Positions 9,094 to 18,419 of a stretch of 64,000 nt of DNA are shown one piece after another. The stretch is from JBCCGI01 sp039029355. GTDB lineage: Bacteria > Planctomycetota > UBA1135 > GCA-002686595. The notes below the pieces were generated by a model that was not told the DNA's origin, did not search any database, and saw nothing but the letters and a program-made list of their open reading frames with translations. How positions within the stretch are numbered: the first letter of the stretch is position 1; each line of letters begins with the position of its first letter. Both the position numbers and the translations under genes were made by a program. The stretch covers positions 62,001-126,000 of the forward strand of contig JBCCGI010000002.1 in NCBI GenBank assembly GCA_039029355.1, read 5' to 3'.

Positions 9094-9260
9094 CGTTCCT
9101 CCTCAGTCGGCCGGTCGATCGCGCGCGGGCGGCGCGCCCTGCCGACGCTCGAATCTAAGCCGGACCGGGTCGGGGGTCGCGCGCCGAGCCTCGCAATTCA
9201 TGCCCCTACGGGCCCGGAACGAGGGAGCCCCCCCGGGGGCACCGGGCCGGACACCTCCTC

Positions 9261-9266
9261 TATAAT
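9261..9266 (+). promoter_or_regulatory. Perfect -10 box in the divergent promoter region
   Basis: TATAAT is rare in DNA this GC-rich. It lies 128 bp upstream of the oxygenase start in the 301-bp divergent gap (9094-9394), which otherwise holds no gene. No clear -35 is visible, suggesting an activator-dependent or extended-type promoter for the oxygenase-FcoT-PKS operon. Confidence 0.45.
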
Positions 9267-9394
9267 GGGGGGTCGCTCCCAGTCGCCGGTCGGGTGGCTT
9301 CCCGAATCCCGGCCCAGCTGGCAGCAAAATCGGCCGCGAGTCCGGTATGGCTCCTGGCGTTCATTCTCTCCGCTGACGATCTCTTCCAGCCCCC

Positions 9395-10321
9395 ATGGCC
9401 CGATCTACCGAGACCCCCGTTTCCCGGCCCGAGGCGACCCTTCCGGTAACTCCGCAGGAGGGGCTCGGGGTCCAGTTGTCCGGTCTTCCCATCCAGGAGA
9501 TCACCTCCACGGAGCAGCTCGCGGAGCTCCGTGAGCTGGTCTGGCGCCAAAAGCTCGTGGTCCTGACCGGGCAGGAGTTCGAGAACGACGAATACGTCGC
9601 CTTCGGCCACCGGCTCGGCCACGTCCGGCCCTACTTCCAGGACAACTACCACCACCCCGAGCACCCCGAGATCTTCGTGTCCTCGAACGTGCCCGAGGAG
9701 GGACAGAAGGTCGGCGTCGCCGGCACGGGGCGGATGTGGCACTCGGACTACTCGATGTTCGACGACCCGCTGTCGATGACGATGGTCGCCCCGCGGGTCA
9801 TCCCGGAGGCCAAGCGGAAGACGATGTACATCGACATGGTCCGCGTCCTCGCGGAGATGCCGGACGAGCTGCGGACGCGGCTCGAAGGACGTCGCTTTTT
9901 CCACGAGGCGACCTGGTACTACAAGATCCAGCCGAAGGACATCGACCGCGCCATCGCCGAGCTGATCGAGGAGTTCCGCGAGCTCTCGCCCGGCGCCTGG
10001 CACCCGTCGATCCTGACGCACCCGGTGACCGGCGAGCAGATGCTCTACGCCTCGAGCGGCTTCACCACCAAGGTCGAGGGCATGACGTACGAGGAGCACA
10101 ACGCCTACCTCAAGGAGCTCTTCGCCTACATCGAGCAGGAACGCTTCATCCACGAGCAGGACTGGCGCGTGGGCGACATCCTCCTGTGGGACAACCGCCC
10201 CTTCATCCACCATGCCTCGACGGTGCGGCCCGGAGAGCAGAGCTGCAGCTACCGCATCAGCCTCAACGACGGGCTGCCCTTCTACGTCGGGCACACCGGC
10301 GCCTCGGGGCTGACCTCATGA
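9395..10321 (+). CDS. ScoE/Rv0097-like Fe(II)/2-oxoglutarate oxygenase (isonitrile-forming)
   Basis: The protein has 308 residues and belongs to the TauD/TfdA family. The iron ligands are His116 and Asp118 in MWHSDYS and His272 in NRPFIHHAS; Arg287 (SYRIS) should hold 2-oxoglutarate. ScoE-specific features are present: the Tyr right after the HxD motif (Tyr119), the block NYHHPEHPEIFVSS (84-97) and Lys177 in YYKIQPKD, all matching mycobacterial Rv0097. ScoE oxidises and decarboxylates a 3-[(carboxymethyl)amino] fatty acyl chain to a beta-isonitrile. The next gene encodes the partner ScoD/FcoT-like protein, overlapping by ATGA. No Shine-Dalgarno precedes the ATG. Assignment to this subfamily rests on remembered Rv0097/ScoE sequences and on the gene context. 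Confidence 0.87.
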   Translation: MARSTETPVSRPEATLPVTPQEGLGVQLSGLPIQEITSTEQLAELRELVWRQKLVVLTGQEFENDEYVAFGHRLGHVRPYFQDNYHHPEHPEIFVSSNVPEEGQKVGVAGTGRMWHSDYSMFDDPLSMTMVAPRVIPEAKRKTMYIDMVRVLAEMPDELRTRLEGRRFFHEATWYYKIQPKDIDRAIAELIEEFRELSPGAWHPSILTHPVTGEQMLYASSGFTTKVEGMTYEEHNAYLKELFAYIEQERFIHEQDWRVGDILLWDNRPFIHHASTVRPGEQSCSYRISLNDGLPFYVGHTGASGLTS

Positions 10322-10863
10322 CCGAAGCACGGCCCAGCATGCGAACCCCGGTCGACCAGAACCTGGTCGACGAGATCCTGCGGGTCTACAAGCCGCACTG
10401 CCGTTACCTGAAGAGCGCAGAGGTCGAGACGCCGTCCGACGGGTCTCCCTTTCCGGTGGCGCTCGTGGGTAAGTTCGCAATCGAGGAGTCGTGCTACATC
10501 GACGACACCGGGCACCTGAACGCGGTGGAGGTCAACATCGCGTTCAACCAGGCCTACTACGTCGTCACTGCGCACGCGATCGCGCACGGCCTGGTGCCGC
10601 AGCTCGAGGCGTGGACGCCGGAGATGTTCCGCAAGTGGTACTTGGAGGGCTCGCTCATCCACGACCTGCGCAGCACCTTCAAGACCGTGATCGACCCGCG
10701 CTCGTTCGAGGGCGAGATCGCGATCGCGAACGCGCTGCGCACGAAGAACTTCGTCGTCCTGAAGCTCACCCACCGCTTCTGGGACGCACAGGGGGGATTG
10801 GCGAAGGGAAGGGTCACGATGGCCTTGGGTCGGGGCAAGCCCGGCGAGGGAGACGACGCGTGA
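10318..10863 (+). CDS. ScoD/FcoT (Rv0098)-like protein
   Basis: The protein has 181 residues; Rv0098 has 183. Matching blocks in order are KPHCRYLKSAE, GKFAIEESCYI, TGHLNAVEVNIAFNQ (Rv0098 has TGHFNAVELILCFNQ), RSTFKTVIDPRSFEGE, and HRFWDAQGGLAKGRV near the end. The fold is a hotdog type, first described as a long-chain acyl-CoA thioesterase. In isonitrile lipopeptide pathways the homologue adds glycine to an alpha,beta-unsaturated acyl-carrier protein, making the substrate of the ScoE oxygenase. The start ATG overlaps the oxygenase stop and the stop overlaps the PKS GTG start, so oxygenase, FcoT-like protein and PKS are translationally coupled. This pair is the strongest evidence for isonitrile chemistry here. 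Confidence 0.87.
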   Translation: MTEARPSMRTPVDQNLVDEILRVYKPHCRYLKSAEVETPSDGSPFPVALVGKFAIEESCYIDDTGHLNAVEVNIAFNQAYYVVTAHAIAHGLVPQLEAWTPEMFRKWYLEGSLIHDLRSTFKTVIDPRSFEGEIAIANALRTKNFVVLKLTHRFWDAQGGLAKGRVTMALGRGKPGEGDDA

Positions 10864-13800
10864 GTCAGAGCTCGAACTGGATCGAGGAGCTGCGCACCCA
10901 GCCGGCGGCGGAGGTCCGCCGGCGCGTGCAGGCCGAGGCCCTGGCGACCCTGGCGGGCTTCCTGGGGTACGACTCGCCCGACGAGATCGACCCCGAGACG
11001 ACCTTCCTCGACCTGGGGTTCGACTCGCTCCGCGCGGTCGACTTCAAGGACGAGCTGGCGCAGGGCTTCGGCTGCGAGCTGCGCACGACGCTGGTCTTCG
11101 ACCACCCGACGCCGAGCGCCGTCACCGCGCACCTGATCGAGACCCTCGGCCTGCCCGCCGAGGCCGCCGCCGCGGATGCTGAGGCAGGTGCCGGGGACGA
11201 CCTCGACGCGCTGGACGCCGACGCGCTGCGGGCGCGCCTGCGGGCCATCGAGGACCGCGAGCACGAGCCGATCGCCATCGTCGGGCTCGCCTGCCGCTTC
11301 CCGGGCAAGGCCGATACGCCCGAGCGCTACTGGCGCCTGATGCGCGACGGCGTCGACGCGGTGACCGAGGTCCCCGCGGACCGCTTCCCGGTCGACCGCT
11401 ACTACGACCCCGACCACCAGGCCCAGGGCAAGATCGCGACCCGCTACGGCGCCTTCGTCGATGAGCTCGACCGCTTCGACGCCCGCTTCTTCGGCATGTC
11501 GGCGCGCGAGGCGATCGAGCTCGACCCGCGCCAGCGCATCCTCCTGGAGACGGTCTGGGAGTGCCTGGAGCACGGCGCCCAGGCGCCGCAGTCGCTGCGC
11601 GGCCGCTCGATCGGGATGTATCTGGGCATCCTCAACAACGAGTACTTCGACTCGCAGACCGACCGCGACGAGCAGCAGCTCGGGCAGTACAACGCGACCG
11701 GCTGCGCGCTCTCGACCGCGGCCGGACGCGTGTCCTACACCCTCGGCTGGGTCGGCCCGTCGATCGCGCTCGACACGGCGTGCTCGTCGTCGCTGGTCGC
11801 GGTGCACCTGGCGGTGCAGAGTCTGCGCCGCGGCGAGTGCGAGATGGCGGTCGCGTCGGGCGTGAACGCGCTCATCGACCCGCTGTCGTTCATGGGCATC
11901 TCGCAGGCGAACATGCTGGCCGCCGACGGCCGCTGCAAGACGTTCGACGCGAAGGGCGACGGCTATGTGCGCGCGGAGGGCTGCGGAGCCGTGCTCCTCA
12001 AGCCGCTCTCCAAGGCGCAGGCCGACGGCGACCGGGTCTTCGCGGTGATCCGCGGAACCGCGTCGAACCAGGACGGCGCGAGCAGCGGGCTCACCGTCCC
12101 GAACGGCCCGTCGCAGGTCGACGTCGTGCGCACCGCGCTCGCCGACGCGCGCGTTCACCCACGCGAGATCTCCTACGTCGAGGCCCACGGCACCGGCACG
12201 TCGCTGGGCGACCCGATCGAGATCGGCGCACTGGACGAGGTCTTCGGACCGACGCACCGCGGGCGTGGGCTCCCGGTCGGGTCGGTCAAGACGAACATCG
12301 GGCACCTCGAGCCCGCGGCCGGCATCGCCGGGCTCCTGAAGATCGTCCTCGCGCTGCAGCACGAGGAGATCCCGCCGAACCTGCACTTCGAGACGCCCAA
12401 CCCGCACGTCCCGTGGGACGAGTCGGTAGTGCAGGTGCCAACCGAGGCGCGCCCCTGGCCGCGCGGCGCGACGCCGCGGCTGGCCGGCATCTCGTCGTTC
12501 GGCTTCAGCGGCACGAACGCGCACGTCATCCTGAGCGAAGCGCCGGCGCAGGAGGCGCCCGCGAAGCACGGCCGCGCCCCGTACGTGCTGCCGCTCTCGG
12601 CGCAGACCGAGCCCGCGCTGATGACGCTGGTCGAGCGCTACCGCGACGCGCTGTCCGCCGGTGTCGACCCGGCCGACGTCGTCGCGACCGCGGCGGTCGG
12701 GCGTGCGCACCACTCCGAGCGCCTCGCGCTGGTCGCCGACGGCTTCGAGGACCTCAAGCGCCAGCTCAAGGACGTCCTGCGCGACCCCGCCGAGGGGATC
12801 CGCGGCAGCGCCTCCGCCCAGGCGCCCGAGGTCGCGTTCCTCTTCACCGGGCAGGGCTCGCAGCTGGCGGGCATGGCGCGCGAGCTGTACGACGTCGACC
12901 CGGTCTTCCGCGGCACGCTGGACCGCTGCGCCGAGCTGCTCGCCGAGCACCTCGACCGCCCGCTCTTCGACGTGATCTGGGCCGAGGACTCGCAGCTCCT
13001 CGACCAGACCGAGTACACCCAGCCCGCGCTCTTCGCCATCGAGTATTCGCTGGCCGAGATGTGGCGCGCCTGGGGCGTCGAGCCCACGCGGCTCCTGGGC
13101 CACAGCGTCGGCGAGTACGTCGCCGCCTGCGTCGCGGGCGTGTTCTCGCTCGCCGACGGGCTGAGGCTGATCGCCGCGCGCGGTCGGCTGATGAAGGAGC
13201 TGTGCCCGCCCGGCGCCATGCTCGCCGTCTTCGGCCCCGAGAACGAGGTGCTGCCGTACCTCGCCGGCTACGAGGACCGCGTCGGCTTGGCGGCCGCGAA
13301 CGGCCCGGCCAACACGGTGCTCGCCGGCGAGCCCGCCGCGATCGCCGAGCTGGCGGCGAAGCTGTCGGCGGACAAGCTCAGCTCGCAGGAGCTGAGCGTC
13401 TCGCGCGCCTTCCACTCTCCGCTGATGGAGCCGATGCTCGCCGCGTTCGAGGAGATCGCCCGCGGCATCGAGCTGCGCGCGCCCGAGATCCCGATCGTCT
13501 CATGCCTCGACGCGCGCGTCGCCGGCGACGAGATGGCCACCGCCGACTTCTGGGTGCGGCACGTGCAGAGCCCCGTGCGCTTCCAGGCCGCGATGGAAGC
13601 CCTCGCCGGCGAGGGCTGCGAGGTCATGCTCGAGGTCGGCCCGCAGCCCGTGCTGCTGGGCATGGCGCGGCGCTTCGTGCGGGCCGGGCGCGACTCGAAG
13701 CTGGCCTGGGTCCCGAGCCTGCGCCGCGGCCAGGGCGACTGGGCGGCGCTCGCCTCCAGCCTGGCCGAGCTCTACGTGCTGGGCGTTCCGCTGGACTGGC

Positions 13801-16800
13801 GCACGGTCTACGCGGGCAACACGCGGCCGCTCGTCGACCTGCCCACCTACCCCTTCCAGCGCGAGCGCTACTGGTACGAGCGCGTGCCCAGCTCGCGCCG
13901 TGGCGGCGACGGAGGTCGCTACCACCCGCTGCTGGGCCAGCGCCTGCGCTCGGCGGTGCTCGGCGAAGGACAGGTGCTCTTCGAGAGCGTCCTCTCCTCG
14001 CGCGCCCCCGCGTTCCTGGCCGAGCACGTCGTGTTCGGCGGCCCGATCGTGCCCGGGGCCGGCCTGCTCGAGATGGCGCTCAGCGCCGGCACGCGCGAGC
14101 TCCTGGGCGGCGTCCCCGCGCCGGGTGGCTACGACGTGCAGCTCGAAGGCGTCGCCGTGCAGGAGGCTCTCCCGGTCGACGGCGAGGAGACCACCGTGCA
14201 GCTCGTGCTCTCGCCTTCCAACGACGGCGCGCGTGAGTTCAAGATCTTCAGCCTGCGCGACCGCGGCGAGGTCGACGAGCTCGACGATGCCCCCTGGACG
14301 CTCCACGTCAGCGGGCACGTCCGCGCGACCGATACGCCGGCCGCGGACGCGCCGACGCTGGCCGAGCTCGAGGCCGGCGAGTGGACCGAGATCACGCCCG
14401 ACCAGCTGTACGCGGCCTTCGACGCCTCGGGGCTGGAGTACGGCCCGCTGTTCCGCGGCATCCGCGAGCTGCGCCGCCGCGACGATGAGGCGCTCTCGCG
14501 CGTCCGGCTGGCCGAGGCGCTGGCCGGCTCGGATGACTTCCGGATCCACCCGGCGCTGCTCGACGCGTGCTTCCAGACCGCGGCCGCTGCGCTGGTGGGG
14601 ACCGAGATCGAGGACCTCTTCCTGCCGATCGGCATGGAGACGGTCCGCCTGCTCGGCCCGGTCGGCGACGAGGCGCTGTGCCACATGCGCGTGCGCGAAG
14701 GCTCGACGAGCGAGCGCTCGATCCGGCTCGACGTCCACCTCTACAGCGAGCGCGCCGGGGGCGCGCTCACGCCGGTCCTCGTCGTCGAAGGACTGCAGCT
14801 TGTCCGCGCGGATGCGGCGTCGCTCTCGCGCGCGGACGAGGCCGCGCGGACGCTGCTCCACGCGGTGACCTGGGAGAAGACTCCGCGCGGAGAGTCCGAC
14901 GAGCCCGCCCGCAGCGACCGGCCCACGCGCTTCGCGCTGGCCGGCTCGGGTGCGCTCGCCGGAGCCCTGCGCCGCGAGCTCGAGGGGCAGGGCTTCCCGG
15001 TCGCGGCCGAGGATCCGGCCGCGCTGCGGGATGCCGCTGCGTGGAGCCGCCTGCTGGGCGAGGCCGACGTGCTGGTGGACCTGGGCGCGCTGTCGTCCGG
15101 GTCGCGCCCGGCCGCGGACCTGTGCGCGCACCTGCTCGAGGCCTCAAAGGCGCTCGTGCTGCGCGCCGAGGGCGCGCCCGCGCGGCTCGTCCTCGTCACG
15201 CGCGGCGCACAGCCCGCCGGCGGCCCGGTCGCGCCCGAGCAGGCCGCGCTGTGGGGCCTCGCGAACACGCTGGCACTCGAGCATCCCGAGCTGGAGCCGA
15301 TGCGGATCGACCTCGATCCCTCGCGCTCGGACGCGGACGCGGCGGCCGAGGCGGCACAGCTCGTGCTCGAGCTGCGCTCCTCGGGGGGAGAGGATCAGGT
15401 CGCGCTCCGCACCGACGAGCGCTTCGCCCCGCGCCTCGCGCGGCAGCAGTCGCTGAGCGCGGGCGAGCTGACGCCGCCCGGCGATGCGTTCGAGGTGCGC
15501 GTGGCCGACTACGGCATGCTCGAGAACCTCACCCTCGTGCCGCTCAAGCGTCGCGCGCCCAACGCGGGCGAGGTCGAGGTCGAGCTCGGCGCCACCGCGC
15601 TCAACTTCAAGGACGTGCTCTACACCCTGGGCATGATGAAGGAGTGGAGCGAGTCGCACGGCGTCATGCGCTCGATCGACCAGCCGCTGGGCTTCGAGGG
15701 CGCGGGCACGGTCGTCCGTATCGGCGAGGGCGTGACCGACTACGCCGTGGGCGACCGCGTCGTGGTCAAGTGGATCGGCGCGATGGCGACGCACGTCACG
15801 GCGCCCGTGATCACGGTCTTCCACATCCCCGAGAAGTTCACGGTCGCCGAGGCCGCGGGCCTTCCGACGGTGTTCCAGACCGCGCTCTATAGCCTGGAGG
15901 ACCTCGCGCACCTGAAGCGCGGGGACCGCGTGCTGATCCACGCCGCCGCCGGCGGCGTCGGCCAAGCCGCGGTGCAGGTCGCGCGGCGCGCGGGAGCCGA
16001 GATCTTCGCTACGGCGAGCCCGGCCAAGCACGCGGTCCTGCGGCGCGAGGGCGTCCACCACGTGCTCAACTCGCGCACGCTCGACTTCGCGGACGAGATC
16101 TTGGCCGCGACCGGGGGCGAGGGCGTGGACGTCGTGCTCAACAGCCTCGCGAACGAGTTCGTCGACGCGAGCGTCCGCTGCCTGAAGAAGGGCGGCCGCT
16201 TCGTCGAGATCGGCAAGATCGGGGTGTGGTCGCACGAACGCATGGCGACCGAGCGGCCCGACGCCGAGTACCACTTCTTCGACCTCAGCGAGCGGATCGA
16301 AGAGAACCCCGACCTGCTGCGGAAGTTCCAGACCGACCTCGCCAAGGGCTTCGCCGACGGCTCGCTGACCGCGCTGCCCACCAAGACCTTCCCGGTCGGA
16401 CGGGCGGTCGAGGCCTTCTCCTACATGGCGCAGGCGAAGAACGTCGGCAAGGTCGTGCTGACCCTGCCCGCCGGCGACGCGGCCGCGCGACGCGTGCGCG
16501 GCGACCGCACCTACCTCGTGACGGGCGGCCTCGGCGCGCTCGGCATGGTGGTCGCCGAGCAGCTCGTCGACGAGGGAGCGCGACACCTCGTGCTCTGCGG
16601 GCGGCGCGGGCTTGACGAAGCCGAAGAGGAGATCCAGAGCCGCGTCGCGGCGCTCGAGGAGCGCGGCGCCACCGTGCTGGCCGCGGCCGTCGACGTGGCA
16701 GCGCGCGAGCGCCTCATCGCGCTCTTCGACCGCATCGCGCGCGACCTGCCGCCGCTGGCGGGCGTGGTGCATGCCGCCGGCGTGCTCGACGACGGGATGC

Positions 16801-17714
16801 TGATGCAGCTCGACGGCGAGCGCATCGCGGGCGTGCTGGCGCCGAAGGTCGCCGGAGCCCGCAACCTCGACGAGCTCACGCGCAACCTGGCGCTCGACTT
16901 CTTCGTGCTGTTCTCGTCGATGACCTCCGCGCTCGGCGCGCAGGGGCAGGCCGCCTACGCGGCGGGCAACGCCTACATGGACGCGCTGGCCCACCGGCGC
17001 GCGGCCGAGGGGCTGCCGGCGCTGTCGATCAACTGGGGCCCGTGGTCGGGCGGTGGCATGGCGGCGAGCCTCGCCTCGCGCAACCAGGTGCGCTTCGCCG
17101 AGATGGGGCTGAAGAGCATCTCGCCCGACGACGGGGCGGCGCTCTTCGGGCGCCTCTTGGCCGAGGACCGGCCGCAGGTGCTCGTCCTCCCGATCCAGTG
17201 GTCGAAGTACCTGCGCCAGTTCCACCGCGGCGGCCCGCCGGCGCTCTACTCCGCCTTCGCCAGCGCGGCGGCCCCGGCGTCGGACGAGCGCTCGGCGCTG
17301 CTGGATCAGCTCGCGGCGGCGACGCCGCCCGACCGGACGCAGCTGCTGGGCGACTTCCTCGAGCGCCAGCTCACGCGCGTGCTGGGCTTCGGCGCGTCGA
17401 CCCGCATCGACCCGCACCGGAACTTCGGCGACCTGGGGGTCGACTCGCTGCTGGCGGTCGACCTGCGGAACCGCCTCGAGGGCAGCCTCGACGTCTCGCT
17501 CCCGGCGACGCTCCTCTTCGACTACCCGAACCTGGAAGCGCTTGTCGGCTACCTGCAGGAGCAGGTGCTGACCGACCTGCCCGGGTCGGCGCCTGCACCG
17601 GCGGCCGAGGAGGCGGCTCCGGCGGAGGACGCGGCGGCCGAGCTGGCTGAGCTCACAGAAGACGAAGTCGCGCGCCGCCTCGCGGCGGAGATCGACGCCC
17701 TGTCGGCCGAGTAG
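10860..17714 (+). CDS. Type I PKS: ACP-KS-AT-DH-ER-KR-ACP
   Basis: The GTG at 10860 overlaps the previous stop (GTGA), giving 2284 residues. Domains: ACP 1-95 (LGFDSL, Ser56); KS 135-560 (DTACSSS, Cys308; both active His regions HGTGTSLGDP and KTNIGHLEPA); AT 655-950 (GHSVGEY, Ser749; AFHS motif implying malonyl-CoA); DH about 1020-1320 (HxxxGxxxxP at His1056, second motif LLDACFQ); ER about 1540-1870 (HAAAGGVGQAA); KR about 1880-2080 (VTGGLGALG; LDD motif, B-type; Ser/Tyr/Asn present); ACP 2150-2235 (LGVDSL, Ser2196). It should add one fully reduced malonyl unit. A leading ACP is unusual and would suit an acyl chain delivered by the FadD10-like ligase, replacing the free ACP (ScoB/Rv0100) of known loci. 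Confidence 0.92.
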   Translation: MSQSSNWIEELRTQPAAEVRRRVQAEALATLAGFLGYDSPDEIDPETTFLDLGFDSLRAVDFKDELAQGFGCELRTTLVFDHPTPSAVTAHLIETLGLPAEAAAADAEAGAGDDLDALDADALRARLRAIEDREHEPIAIVGLACRFPGKADTPERYWRLMRDGVDAVTEVPADRFPVDRYYDPDHQAQGKIATRYGAFVDELDRFDARFFGMSAREAIELDPRQRILLETVWECLEHGAQAPQSLRGRSIGMYLGILNNEYFDSQTDRDEQQLGQYNATGCALSTAAGRVSYTLGWVGPSIALDTACSSSLVAVHLAVQSLRRGECEMAVASGVNALIDPLSFMGISQANMLAADGRCKTFDAKGDGYVRAEGCGAVLLKPLSKAQADGDRVFAVIRGTASNQDGASSGLTVPNGPSQVDVVRTALADARVHPREISYVEAHGTGTSLGDPIEIGALDEVFGPTHRGRGLPVGSVKTNIGHLEPAAGIAGLLKIVLALQHEEIPPNLHFETPNPHVPWDESVVQVPTEARPWPRGATPRLAGISSFGFSGTNAHVILSEAPAQEAPAKHGRAPYVLPLSAQTEPALMTLVERYRDALSAGVDPADVVATAAVGRAHHSERLALVADGFEDLKRQLKDVLRDPAEGIRGSASAQAPEVAFLFTGQGSQLAGMARELYDVDPVFRGTLDRCAELLAEHLDRPLFDVIWAEDSQLLDQTEYTQPALFAIEYSLAEMWRAWGVEPTRLLGHSVGEYVAACVAGVFSLADGLRLIAARGRLMKELCPPGAMLAVFGPENEVLPYLAGYEDRVGLAAANGPANTVLAGEPAAIAELAAKLSADKLSSQELSVSRAFHSPLMEPMLAAFEEIARGIELRAPEIPIVSCLDARVAGDEMATADFWVRHVQSPVRFQAAMEALAGEGCEVMLEVGPQPVLLGMARRFVRAGRDSKLAWVPSLRRGQGDWAALASSLAELYVLGVPLDWRTVYAGNTRPLVDLPTYPFQRERYWYERVPSSRRGGDGGRYHPLLGQRLRSAVLGEGQVLFESVLSSRAPAFLAEHVVFGGPIVPGAGLLEMALSAGTRELLGGVPAPGGYDVQLEGVAVQEALPVDGEETTVQLVLSPSNDGAREFKIFSLRDRGEVDELDDAPWTLHVSGHVRATDTPAADAPTLAELEAGEWTEITPDQLYAAFDASGLEYGPLFRGIRELRRRDDEALSRVRLAEALAGSDDFRIHPALLDACFQTAAAALVGTEIEDLFLPIGMETVRLLGPVGDEALCHMRVREGSTSERSIRLDVHLYSERAGGALTPVLVVEGLQLVRADAASLSRADEAARTLLHAVTWEKTPRGESDEPARSDRPTRFALAGSGALAGALRRELEGQGFPVAAEDPAALRDAAAWSRLLGEADVLVDLGALSSGSRPAADLCAHLLEASKALVLRAEGAPARLVLVTRGAQPAGGPVAPEQAALWGLANTLALEHPELEPMRIDLDPSRSDADAAAEAAQLVLELRSSGGEDQVALRTDERFAPRLARQQSLSAGELTPPGDAFEVRVADYGMLENLTLVPLKRRAPNAGEVEVELGATALNFKDVLYTLGMMKEWSESHGVMRSIDQPLGFEGAGTVVRIGEGVTDYAVGDRVVVKWIGAMATHVTAPVITVFHIPEKFTVAEAAGLPTVFQTALYSLEDLAHLKRGDRVLIHAAAGGVGQAAVQVARRAGAEIFATASPAKHAVLRREGVHHVLNSRTLDFADEILAATGGEGVDVVLNSLANEFVDASVRCLKKGGRFVEIGKIGVWSHERMATERPDAEYHFFDLSERIEENPDLLRKFQTDLAKGFADGSLTALPTKTFPVGRAVEAFSYMAQAKNVGKVVLTLPAGDAAARRVRGDRTYLVTGGLGALGMVVAEQLVDEGARHLVLCGRRGLDEAEEEIQSRVAALEERGATVLAAAVDVAARERLIALFDRIARDLPPLAGVVHAAGVLDDGMLMQLDGERIAGVLAPKVAGARNLDELTRNLALDFFVLFSSMTSALGAQGQAAYAAGNAYMDALAHRRAAEGLPALSINWGPWSGGGMAASLASRNQVRFAEMGLKSISPDDGAALFGRLLAEDRPQVLVLPIQWSKYLRQFHRGGPPALYSAFASAAAPASDERSALLDQLAAATPPDRTQLLGDFLERQLTRVLGFGASTRIDPHRNFGDLGVDSLLAVDLRNRLEGSLDVSLPATLLFDYPNLEALVGYLQEQVLTDLPGSAPAPAAEEAAPAEDAAAELAELTEDEVARRLAAEIDALSAE

Positions 17715-17729
17715 CTACCATCGCCGCCC

Positions 17730-18362
17730 ATGGCGGCAAAGAAGGGACTTCAGACCGACGCCGGCGTCACCCGCTGCTGGTGGTGCGGCGAGCACGAGGA
17801 CTACCGCGCGTACCACGACAACGAGTGGGGCCGGCCGGTCGGCGGCGACCGGCCGCTGTTCGAGAAGCTCTGCCTCGAGGGCTTCCAGTCAGGCCTGAGC
17901 TGGCTGACGATCCTCCGCAAGCGTGAGGGCTTCCGGCGGGCCTTCCGCGGCTTCGACTTCGAGTCCGTCGCACGCTTCAACACGCGCAGCGTCGAGCGGC
18001 TGCTCAAGGATGCCTCAATCGTCCGCCACCGCGGCAAGATCGAAGCGACGGTCAACAACGCCAAGCGAGCCCTGGAGCTCATCGACGAGAAGGGCTCGCT
18101 CGCGGCGCACGTCTGGAGCTTCGAACCGCCGGCCAGCGAGCGCCCCCGACGCATGGACCACGCCACGCTCTCCAAGCTGGCCGAAACGCCCGCCTCGCGC
18201 GCGCTCAGCAAGGACCTGAAGAAGCGCGGCTGGGCCTTCGTGGGCCCGACGACCTGCTACGCCTTCCTCCAGAGCGTGGGCGTTGTGAACGACCACCTGG
18301 AGGGCTGCTCGGTGCGCGCCGAGGTCGAGGCCGAGCGCCGCGCGTTCCGCCGGCCGGGCTGA
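17730..18362 (+). CDS. tag: DNA-3-methyladenine glycosylase I
   Basis: The protein has 210 residues; the E. coli enzyme has 187. It starts with the zinc-binding CWWCGEHEDYRAYHDNEWG and ends with the second zinc pair in VNDHLEGC. Core Tag blocks are present: LEGFQSGLSWLTILRKREGF, IVRHRGKIEATVNNA and KKRGWAFVGPTTCYAFLQSVG. It removes N3-methyladenine from DNA in base-excision repair. TACCAT (17717-17722) a few bases before the ATG could be a -10 box with a very short leader. The gene has no obvious link to the flanking biosynthetic genes, though a repair enzyme near a cluster making a reactive product could be protective; that is speculation. Confidence 0.93.
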   Translation: MAAKKGLQTDAGVTRCWWCGEHEDYRAYHDNEWGRPVGGDRPLFEKLCLEGFQSGLSWLTILRKREGFRRAFRGFDFESVARFNTRSVERLLKDASIVRHRGKIEATVNNAKRALELIDEKGSLAAHVWSFEPPASERPRRMDHATLSKLAETPASRALSKDLKKRGWAFVGPTTCYAFLQSVGVVNDHLEGCSVRAEVEAERRAFRRPG

Positions 18363-18404
18363 GAAAGGCCCCGGGAGAGGGCTTGCGCAATCTCGCCCTC
18401 GCTG

Positions 18405-18419
18405 GTTAACTTAGTTCAC
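18405..18419. promoter_or_regulatory. TetR operator overlapping the TetR promoter
   Basis: GTTAACTTAGTTCAC is a 15-bp near-palindrome (7-1-7, one mismatch) ending on the base before the TetR ATG. A possible promoter, TTGCGC (18383-18388) then 17 bp then TTAACT (18406-18411), places the operator over the -10 box, the usual layout for autorepression. A matching copy in inverted orientation lies at 19026-19040. Confidence 0.65.

Noticed and set aside
9103..9327. Short minus-strand frame in the divergent gap
   Set aside because: Pro/Arg/Gly-rich with no family features; the gap carries a TATAAT box and is better read as a promoter region.
10557..13415. 952-codon minus-strand frame opposite the first PKS
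   Set aside because: A shadow; the sense frame carries intact KS and AT motifs.
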